The notes below the pieces were generated by a model. That model saw only the letters and a list, made by a program, of their open reading frames with translations, made no database searches and was not told the DNA's origin. 39,393 nucleotides of DNA, taken from an uncultured Saprospiraceae bacterium (GTDB taxonomy: Bacteria; Bacteroidota; Bacteroidia; Chitinophagales; Saprospiraceae). This document shows positions 35,201 through 39,393 of the stretch, piece after piece; the stretch's first letter is position 1; every line of letters starts with the position of its first letter. Made by a program: the position numbers and the translations under genes. Location of the stretch: assembly GCA_938041325.1 (NCBI GenBank), contig CALIAG010000050.1, positions 1 through 39,393 on the forward strand, in the 5' to 3' direction.

Positions 35201-37726
35201 AGTGGAAATTTCTCTGCTCAACTTCAAGCTACCAATGGATGCGATAGTATGATATCTTTGACCCTAGTTGTTTGGCCACGTTATGAATTCACTATAGTTG
35301 AAAATATTTGTTCTGGAGAGGTTGTCAATGGAACTGTTTATACAGAAAACACAACAATCACAGATTCCCTTACTACAATTAATGGATGTGATAGTATTTT
35401 AACTCTTGAAATAAACGTTTATGATCCTAATGTCAATATAGTTGACATCCAATTGTGTGTAGGAAGTTCCTATAATGGTTTCGTATATACTAATGATTCG
35501 ATTTTAGTTGATTCATTGATTGACTTTAGAGGCTGCGATAGTATTTTAATCGAAAATATTTTTGTTGTAACTGACATCCAAGAAAATTTTGAATATGACT
35601 TGTGTTTTGGCGAAAACTGGAATGGCGAATTATTTCTCTCTGACACCTCATTCACCAATACCTATTTATCATTTAATGGTTGTGACAGCACCGTTACCAA
35701 TACTATTTTTATTCAGCCAATATATCAAGACACCTTCAATTATGAAATCTGTGAAGGTGAAACAATTACACTAGCAGGAGTTGAAAGAGACCAATCCGGA
35801 GAATATGTAGAACAGTCAACCACTGTTTTTGGATGTGATAGTATTATTGTAAATTATCTTCTTGTGAATCCAATTTATGAAGAAATTTCTGAGTTTGATA
35901 TTTGCCAGGGAGACAGTTTGATGATATTTGGAAATTTAGAAAGTACAAGTGGTCAATATATTCTACGGCTAGAAAGTCAAGACGGATGTGATAGTATTTT
36001 AGTAACCAACTTAAATGTATTAATACCAGAAATCACAAATCAAACTGCTTATCTATGCGACGGAGATACTATTCAGTTTGGGAATCAATTTATTTCTACA
36101 ACAGGAAATTACATTGACACCTTAACTAATCAACAAGGTTGTGATAGCATCATTATCTTAGATTTACAAATAATTTTTCCTATCGCTACCGCACAATCAT
36201 TAGAATTATGTGAAGGAGATAGTGTCCTATTCGCTGGACAGTATTACGCTAGTTCTGGTGTTTTCACAGACACATTAACGACTTATTTAGGATGCGACAG
36301 TATAGTCTCTTTAGATTTAGAAGTGCATCCTGTTTTTGAAAATTCTCGCGAAGTAATTATTTGTGAGGGGGAAGGCTTTTTTGCTGCGGGAATCTTACAA
36401 ACAGAATCCGGCATCTACATTGATAGATTTACAAGTATAAATGGTTGTGATAGTATTTGGTCGACCGAATTAAGCGTTAATCCAATTCACAGCATTGAAC
36501 TAGAATATAATTTTTGTGATGGAGAATCTTTCTTCGTTGCAGGAAATAATCAAACCCAATCTGGTACTTTTACTGAAGTATTTGAAAATCAATTTGGCTG
36601 TGATAGTACAGTCATTACCAAATTGAACTTTCATCAAAATTATAACACTATTGACAACATCACAATATGCGATACAGATAGCATATTAATAAATGGAGTT
36701 TTCCAAAATCAAAGTGGTCTTTTTACTGACTCATTGACTTCTTTTTTCGGATGTGATAGTATTATTTCTATTGCATTAACAGTTACAGATGAACAAGCAG
36801 TATCCTATTCAACGCTGACCATATGTGAGGGAGATAGCATTTTCATAAACGGTAGTTGGGAATCAAATGGTGGAGTATTTATAGAAACCTTTAATACAAA
36901 CGATGCTTGTGATAGTTTGGAAGTTATCACATTGAACGTGCAAGAGCCAAATTTAATTTTATCTGAAAATGCAGAAATCTGTTTTGGTGATGAAACCCAA
37001 TTATTCTTAGAAGGAGCAGAACAAGTTGACAATATCACTTGGTATCCCGACGTAAGTTTAAGTTGTGGAGATTGCCCGAATCCAATTGCATTTCCAGAAA
37101 CCACTACTATTTATACCGTAACATACCCATCAGGTTGTGATGATGAAATGTTAGAAACACAAGTTGAAGTTATCGTATATGAACCAACTGATGTAGAAAC
37201 TATTGAAACAGAAATCAATATGATTGAAGGAGATACCATAACTTTAATGGTTGCAGATGTTGATAGTAATTTTATTTATTCCTGGCAAGATGGTTATGGA
37301 AACACTTTATGTGATACCTGTACGAGTGTAATGGTCTTTCCTAATTCAGCAGTTAACAACTATTATGTTACGGCCATTGATCCGTCGCACGGATGTCCTG
37401 GAATAGCAAACTCGATCGCATTTGTGGAAAGAGCTCCTTGTATCAACGGTAACTTCAGAGTATCAAATGTCATATTCCCTCAAAGTAATGGATATGGAGA
37501 TCATTTTGAAATTGAGCATGAAGGAGTTGATTTGAATGTTTTAAGGATTTACAATCGTTGGGGAGAAATGGTTTTTGAAACTTACGATATGGATCAAAAA
37601 TGGGATGGTACTTTCCGTGGCGAATTATTAAACCCAGGCGTTTATGTTTATTACTTACTAGGTAATTGTCAAGATGCCCTGTTTACCAAATTTGTATATA
37701 CCGGAAACATAACCTTAATACATTAA
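26219..37726 (+). CDS. Giant modular T9SS-secreted surface protein (gliding-motility C-terminal domain)
   Basis: This 3835-residue exported protein takes up 29% of the window. In order: signal peptide (SGLFLISLILTAQISAQ, about 6-22); an unassigned N-terminal domain (about 25-400); Ig/PKD-like modules (about 400-560); fifteen HYR-like modules of about 82 residues (563-1799) with recurrent DTxxPxF...DITIDC and RTWSLTDDCGN; one Ig-like module (1800-1903); thirty-three modules of about 51 residues (1909-3576) marked by CEGDS and GCDS; two further beta modules; and a C-terminal CHU_C/gliding-motility-type sorting domain (about 3748-3835, LRIYNRWGEMVFETYDMD ... WDGTF ... GVYVYYL), which directs T9SS secretion. 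A role as a cell-surface adhesin or filament is likely from the architecture. The next gene is PorP/SprF-like. Cys pairs in every module suggest disulfide stabilisation. Confidence 0.93.
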   Translation: MEVIKKSGLFLISLILTAQISAQTLEGECIRAGFGIDAYTYANGTAWINIGTPVNRNDADDWFYDPAIYDGIGRGVIDVSNAAYYQALLQSGANIQFYKKMSVPPNSIINGRRWQDATYIRDFYGGIGTIDSTSFFNASKNGEPLESWSTGLHNVTPKNDLIDCFAHLRRDGSTSENPLWLYLGFSRISNSGESYFDAELFANEIFYDHSNGFQPVGPDEGHNAWQFDAAGNITDIGDMIVSVVMNTDNIPEFEIRVWVSRNDFENVDPTTFDFGVDIDGASVNSTYGYADILPPIGVDFGCGETNKRPWPSTPWGTLDDHGDFSTEYEPGQFVEIGLNLYEFGIDPQLITGLDACAVPFSNLIFKARASASFTAQLKDFSGPFTFVALDFLESHAIGDSITCIDPIINLQVENPYPDAFYEWSTEDGNILTNLGSINDTIIYVDQAGTYILTSAYMNDCELSFDTIVVNDYSHTPPVTILSDPITDCRNLVANLSVLEDGYVYRWAGPNGSSFFGQNITVTEPGAYYLQVFNQYGCMNRDSIYVLDFPCQEIDSPIQTTTYIDDIPPFFTAPPDVSIECYEDPLDLGITGDVVNERENCEPRNIQAVFTDDFTSSGFCNGTGLINRTWSLTDQCGNNLTLTQEIHLVDTEAPLFNSPEDITINCDDDYNDLNLTGLTPIPVDSCDNLDISIQFTDQITEDFDCEGQTLVSRIWSAMDNCGNIALDTQFILMIDTVAPQLVGIELTPIVSCDSVPPPPTVTALDNCDSDPVIQFYENQRPGDCPNLYIITRTWRAGDNCGNLTIFTQEIHVEDTEDPVILSFPGNTTISCDSVPPPGNPQIEDNCDIQINLTFDEQVTQSSCEGSYQLERTWTWLDDCNNEASATQIISVIDNTPPTFDGPEDVTVSCILDIENLINTGDATNEDDNCTSTVEQATFADDIQMQCSGTGVVYRTWSLLDNCDNLTEYIQTITIIDTVPPILSVPQDIAIQCDQNPNDLTITGQALAQSDNCDQNLGTVTHQDVISQSPDCISELTITRTWSLSDDCGNTAEHVQIIQIIDTVPPVFSAPSDITIDCNTDYNDLTLVGEVPIAEDNCDQNLGNVEYNDLLVLDGYCDGSGRVERTWTITDECGNTNSQLQIIAFIDTIAPTFILPEDVTLDCTIDPTNLNFTGDVSGIIDNCDIALGNVQYADSIIQNTPCEGSAIIYRTWSLSDDCGNSTTGIQVLTFADTTAPIILAPVDLTIDCHALLSELDQSDEVTLVIEDCSSNLGQATFMDQVLRPDSCDYLIQRIWSLEDACGNIGLDTQLIAIKDTIPPIFDNFPTTVNESCDTIPPAPLLTATDNCDDDVSVILVENIIPGNCDNNYTINRIWTATDKCGNSISISQNVEVLDFADPVILEFPADITASCELIPAVEPIDVEDNCDANITLIFSETIVPGNCNNNYEIIRTWEWVDNCNNNSSHSQTITIIDQTGPEFNAPEDVTIDCTTDINDLVFTGDVTGVSDNCDEEVTSISYSDFSTTTGLCDGNMLIRRTWTLTDSCGNSLSDLQVITVIDTLVPFFMVPDDITLSCGQNPDDINLTGDATGETDLCASSIGDAIFIDSIANNIPCEGSQIIYRTWSLSDDCGNEFSAIQTITIQDDKAPVFISTANDTIVECDAIPPVINPTVIDSCNSTFNIDFSENIIQGSCPNDFVLQRIWRAIDDCGNQDSVVQTITVVDNTAPFIISFPNDTTVFCDAVPAIPVLEFEDTCSDSVYVDFQETNSPGVCINIQQIERTWTLTDNCGNQSTYAQVITLHECGPDVSLDLPPYIPVCENEPVLLESNLSAGYPTPFYQWQFTQDTLATWIDIPGATAASYNIATLTENESGYYQLIVADQLLNLGDSLCSILSDKVFIAMLEHAPITLLSEEICDGDTLMFHSQPLFQSGIYQDTLTAFNGCDSVVQMDLGILPIYTNNALDTVCAGESVMWGDSIFSVTGSYSFLFQTIDGCDSLVLLDLIVRQPVITNLSDQICDGDSVMFASQGYVYQSGSYSDTLSARNGCDSVVILDLTVHPNFQSLENAIICAGDEYVIGDSIFTETGFYSYTFTTVNGCDSLFEINLVVLEENRTDLESQICEGDSIPFGSAILFLAGNYADTLTAANGCDSIIHLALNLLPEYNHSFSGRICEGEEYSFADTLLTEGGVYNFELETIDGCDSLVELTLLIDLPFELNLQESICEGDSISFNGQILFNQGIYIDSLQSAQGCDSLIIMNLTTLPTYRFQNTVSICVGSEYVIGDSTYTEPGVYNYTFTTVNGCDSIIELQLFVLDQVIENLTTRLCDGDSISFANQTITSNGQYRDTLTSVNGCDSIVILDVSILPVYDQRFIESFCAGDSLTFGDTILTAPGIYNFEYQTYLGCDSLIELTLIENQNYTINRVDQICEGDSVLFNGQTLFQQGQYIDSLLTTEGCDSIIIFDLSVHPKYLIQNTVSICVGSDYVIGDSTYTESGVYNYTFVTINGCDSLVELELFVLDEITENINAQFCEGDSIQFANTTITSGGQYQDTLSSINGCDSIVILDVSILPNYDQRFIESFCAGDSLIFGDTILTAPGIYNFSHQTFQGCDSLIELTIIENQTYTNNFTDQICEGDSVLFNGQIFFQQGQYIDSLLTIDGCDSIIIFDLLVHPKYLIQSTVSICVGSDYIIGDSTYTETGVYNYTFTTVNGCDSLVELELLVVDAIHENVSESICQGDTIIFGNIEISQVGQYQDTLISVNGCDSIVILDLNLIPHYEIFNTGNICNGESYAFGDSLYTETGIYTFTYQSIWGCDSIVHLNLEARGPIMTRDVQSICEGDSITFNDATIFTPGQYTDTLQAFNGCDSIILLDLILNPQYEENRTVNLCANAMFNSIAYFNDTLLIDSLLTYNGCDSIINTMIFVVNEITDTLDLDLCSGQDYLGQTYTSDTILIYNGISFNGCDSTNVTNIYVEEPRDSSIYIEICEGDTIVIGTTSFHQSGNFSAQLQATNGCDSMISLTLVVWPRYEFTIVENICSGEVVNGTVYTENTTITDSLTTINGCDSILTLEINVYDPNVNIVDIQLCVGSSYNGFVYTNDSILVDSLIDFRGCDSILIENIFVVTDIQENFEYDLCFGENWNGELFLSDTSFTNTYLSFNGCDSTVTNTIFIQPIYQDTFNYEICEGETITLAGVERDQSGEYVEQSTTVFGCDSIIVNYLLVNPIYEEISEFDICQGDSLMIFGNLESTSGQYILRLESQDGCDSILVTNLNVLIPEITNQTAYLCDGDTIQFGNQFISTTGNYIDTLTNQQGCDSIIILDLQIIFPIATAQSLELCEGDSVLFAGQYYASSGVFTDTLTTYLGCDSIVSLDLEVHPVFENSREVIICEGEGFFAAGILQTESGIYIDRFTSINGCDSIWSTELSVNPIHSIELEYNFCDGESFFVAGNNQTQSGTFTEVFENQFGCDSTVITKLNFHQNYNTIDNITICDTDSILINGVFQNQSGLFTDSLTSFFGCDSIISIALTVTDEQAVSYSTLTICEGDSIFINGSWESNGGVFIETFNTNDACDSLEVITLNVQEPNLILSENAEICFGDETQLFLEGAEQVDNITWYPDVSLSCGDCPNPIAFPETTTIYTVTYPSGCDDEMLETQVEVIVYEPTDVETIETEINMIEGDTITLMVADVDSNFIYSWQDGYGNTLCDTCTSVMVFPNSAVNNYYVTAIDPSHGCPGIANSIAFVERAPCINGNFRVSNVIFPQSNGYGDHFEIEHEGVDLNVLRIYNRWGEMVFETYDMDQKWDGTFRGELLNPGVYVYYLLGNCQDALFTKFVYTGNITLIH
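27905..31614 (+). repeat. Fifteen HYR-like tandem modules (about 82 codons)
   Basis: Within the giant protein, 15 tandem modules average 247 nt. Each begins with a motif like DTxxPxFxxPxDxTIxC, has a central DNC, then a second half with RTWSLTDDCGN. Two subtypes can be told apart: one with CDSVPPPP after the first Cys and one with CxxDxNDLxxTGD. The modules resemble HYR (hyalin) repeats of the Ig-like fold. Confidence 0.85.
31942..36942 (+). repeat. Thirty-three CEGDS...GCDS tandem modules (about 51 codons)
   Basis: The modules follow a plan of ICEGDSIxF, then a short turn, then GxYxDTLxxxNGCDSIVxLDLxV. I counted 32 GCDS signatures plus one ACDS. Mean period is about 152 nt. Each module carries two Cys (CEGDS and GCDS). 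I know of similar modules in other Saprospiria-like surface proteins but cannot assign a domain family name from memory. Confidence 0.85.
32873..34708 (+). repeat. Higher-order 612-nt repeat (four modules), three units
   Basis: The first Cys codon of equivalent modules falls at 32873, 33485, 34097 and 34709, exactly 612 nt (204 codons) apart. Units 1 and 2 share all four module subtypes in order (FNGQ, CVGSxYVIGDSTYTE, FANxxIT, CAGDSLxFGDTILTAPG). Units 2 and 3 begin with nearly identical DNA (GATAGCGTTTTATTTAATGG). The later half of unit 3 has diverged. This points to segmental duplication of four-module blocks. Confidence 0.8.
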
Positions 37727-37908
37727 ATACCCTGTCACAAAAAAAAATCAATTGACAAGAACTAAAAATAAATTTACCACTTAAGCTTTCAGAACAGCAT
37801 CTAGCATAATTTTTGCAACAATAATAAAGAATTTACCCACCACAAAGAATTTCCCTCCATAAGGTTTTTGAGCAATATTCACCAGTTTACTTAAAACCCA
37901 AATGAGCC
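37727..37908. other. Short gap between the giant protein and PorP/SprF genes
   Basis: The 182 nt contain no strong terminator hairpin. ATAATTTTTG around 37808-37817 resembles a -7 element with one extra base. Co-transcription with the giant gene or a weak separate promoter are both possible. Confidence 0.4.
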
Positions 37909-38955
37909 ATGACTTCGAATTTATCCAAAGTATTCTTACTAGCAATACCCTTGTTGTTTTTGGCTTTCAAGTCAGAAGGACAAGATATCCATTTATCACA
38001 TATACACGCATCACCTACAGCGTTAAACCCAGCTATGAATGGGCTTTTTAAAGATCAGGCAAGAGTCATCGCCAATGCAAGATCGCAATGGAATTCTGTG
38101 ACGAATGGGTATAAAACAGTAATGGCATCTGCTGATATGAAGTTAATGGCTTTGAATGATGACTTTATTTCAGGCGGCTTACAAATTTACGCAGATAGAG
38201 CTGGAGACTTGGACTTTACGACTACTTCAGCAGCACTATCCTTTTCTTATCTAAAATCATTTGATGCGAGAGGAAGAAATTTTCTTTCATTAGGCGTTCA
38301 AAATTCATGGGTCAATAATTCTGTAGATTATACAAAGATTGTTGCATTTGACAATATACCAGCTTTAGAGAGTGGAGATATTTTAAACAGCATCAACTAC
38401 TGGGATTTCAGTGCAGGGTTGGGATGGTTTTATGTTCCAAGTAGATACGATTCCTACTACGTTGGGTTTTCTGCTTTCCATTTGAATAATCCTAATGTAG
38501 GATTTCGCAATGCAGAAACATCTGAAAACGCAACAACACTTTACAGAAGATTCAATTTACACGGTGGAGCTACGATTCGGCTTTCTCCAGAATTAACGAT
38601 CAAACCAAGTTTTATTTTCATGGACCAAGGGCCTCACAAAGAGATCACAATTGGTAGTTTTTTCAGGTATAAGACTTATAGAAGGGGTTTACACAAGAGA
38701 CCATTGTATTTTGTTTATTTGGGAGGATGGCTTCGTTCTTATTTTGAAAGTGATGTGGCAGGAGTTGATGCCATTGTAGCATCGATAAAGTATGAATATA
38801 GAAAGTTGAATATAGCGATCTCTTACGATTTCAATATATCGTCCTATCGTTTAGCGAGTGTTGGAAGAGGAGGTCTTGAGTTATCCTTAATCAGAACATT
38901 TGATTGGGCTAGGAATCCGAGGAAGGCTAATAAAGTTAAATGTCCTGAAATGTAG
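37909..38955 (+). CDS. PorP/SprF family type IX secretion/gliding outer-membrane protein
   Basis: The 348-residue protein has a signal peptide (VFLLAIPLLFLAFKSEGQ) followed by the family hallmark ASPTALNPAMNGLFKDQARV, the analogue of the ASPxxLNPAxTG motif, and beta-strand-rich sequence ending in a typical barrel strand. PorP/SprF proteins sit in the outer membrane and help to secrete or anchor specific CHU_C-type (type B) cargo; SprF with SprB in Flavobacterium is the model. Its position 182 nt after the giant sorting-domain protein matches that cargo/partner arrangement and suggests it is dedicated to it. Length and start fit the family. Confidence 0.92.
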   Translation: MTSNLSKVFLLAIPLLFLAFKSEGQDIHLSHIHASPTALNPAMNGLFKDQARVIANARSQWNSVTNGYKTVMASADMKLMALNDDFISGGLQIYADRAGDLDFTTTSAALSFSYLKSFDARGRNFLSLGVQNSWVNNSVDYTKIVAFDNIPALESGDILNSINYWDFSAGLGWFYVPSRYDSYYVGFSAFHLNNPNVGFRNAETSENATTLYRRFNLHGGATIRLSPELTIKPSFIFMDQGPHKEITIGSFFRYKTYRRGLHKRPLYFVYLGGWLRSYFESDVAGVDAIVASIKYEYRKLNIAISYDFNISSYRLASVGRGGLELSLIRTFDWARNPRKANKVKCPEM

Positions 38956-38964
38956 AAAAAACAA

Positions 38965-38996
38965 AAGCCTTGACAATCATACGATTACCAAGGCTT
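38965..38996. terminator. Bidirectional terminator between PorP/SprF gene and tRNA
   Basis: AAGCCTTG (38965-38972) pairs with CAAGGCTT (38989-38996). On the plus strand CTTTGT follows; on the minus strand the 3' side reads TTTTGTTTTTT, a strong T-run. It therefore terminates both the surface-protein gene and the minus-strand tRNA. Confidence 0.8.
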
Positions 38997-39001
38997 CTTT
39001 G

Positions 39002-39074
<73 letters not shown>

Positions 39075-39155
39075 ATATTACCAGCAGGCTTTCCTGCGAG
39101 GATTGCAAAAGTATAAAAAGAATCCTTCTTCTGCAAGTATTTTTTGAGTACTAAT

Positions 39156-39392
39156 TCAATTCTTTCTTTCCAATTTGTGTTGTACGGTCATTTTCAGGGA
39201 CTTAGTCGCTAAATTTCCTTCCATGATTTGATAAAAATAAACGCCTTCTTCACAATTTTTGGTGTTAATACGCAAACTTTGGTCTTTTCCGGAAGGAAAC
39301 TCCTGTTCCATAACCTGTTGCCCTAAGATATTGTAGATGACTAATTTGTTACCTAGTTGTGACTCACCGTCTACGCTTATGATGGTAAAATC
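39156..39392 (-). CDS. C-terminal end of a T9SS-secreted protein (type A sorting domain)
   Basis: Only the last 78 codons are inside the window; the gene enters from the right edge on the minus strand, stop TGA at 39158-39156. The fragment matches the type IX secretion C-terminal sorting domain: LVIYNILGQQVMEQEFPSG, then LRINTKNCEEGVYFYQIMEG and a final strand TKSLKMTV. Proteins with this tail are exported by T9SS and usually attached to the surface or released. The catalytic or binding part lies outside the window. The residues after the last strand (QHKLERKN) form a slightly extended tail. Confidence 0.88.
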   Translation of the reverse strand, partial: DFTIISVDGESQLGNKLVIYNILGQQVMEQEFPSGKDQSLRINTKNCEEGVYFYQIMEGNLATKSLKMTVQHKLERKN

Positions 39393-39393
39393 A

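Noticed and set aside
31942-36942. Possible CRISPR array because of regular spacing
   Set aside because: The periodicity is at protein level within one open frame, with diverged units and no constant 25-40-bp repeats or unique spacers.

Overview
The window is AT-rich and reads as a chromosome segment of a free-living Bacteroidota, most likely near the Saprospiria (Lewinella/Haliscomenobacter-like). The evidence is a giant surface protein with a gliding-motility-type C-terminal sorting domain, a PorP/SprF partner, a second type IX secretion (T9SS) sorting tail, Bacteroidota-type promoters (TTTG, about 20 nt, TAnnTTTG), a nearly invariant Bacteroidota DUF2795 protein, and a one-protein hybrid histidine kinase/AraC regulator. 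Species cannot be fixed from sequence alone.

Layout. 1-199: tail of a galactokinase. 810-6197 (minus): sulfite-reduction operon. From its promoter it reads: short leader peptide with four Cys, terminator, second leader peptide with six consecutive Cys, second terminator, long imperfect palindrome, ferredoxin-type sulfite reductase with a C-terminal HEPN-like extension, uroporphyrinogen-III methyltransferase (siroheme), APS/PAPS reductase, and a TrxR-like ferredoxin-NADP reductase. 6653-12384: YARHG-type lipoprotein, MacB/FtsX-type permease, queA, transglutaminase-like exported protein, DUF2795 protein. 12890-20489: helical-repeat hypothetical; a minus-strand pair (phosphopantetheinyl transferase and a DUF4348-like protein); and a tight plus-strand operon (WD40 propeller, dCTP deaminase, UvrD/AddA-like helicase). 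20893-25811: SPOR-domain protein, hybrid two-component regulator, lipoprotein of unknown function. 26219-38955: 3835-residue surface protein and its PorP/SprF partner. 39002-39393: initiator tRNA and the C-terminal end of a T9SS cargo protein.

The strongest candidate for an undescribed system is the tandem poly-cysteine attenuator at 5801-6110. Two Cys-run leader peptides each precede a perfect-stem intrinsic terminator. In each, a short segment 3' of the Cys codons is complementary to the last three bases of the terminator's 5' arm plus the first loop bases, as expected for a competing antiterminator. The simplest model is that shortage of charged Cys-tRNA stalls the leader ribosome, prevents termination twice in series, and turns on the enzymes that make sulfide for cysteine synthesis. 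The architecture is visible in the sequence; the mechanism is inference.

The other notable object is the giant protein. It has 15 HYR-like modules of about 82 residues, then 33 modules of about 51 residues marked by CEGDS and GCDS. Within the second block an exact 612-nt (four-module) higher-order period records recent segmental duplication.
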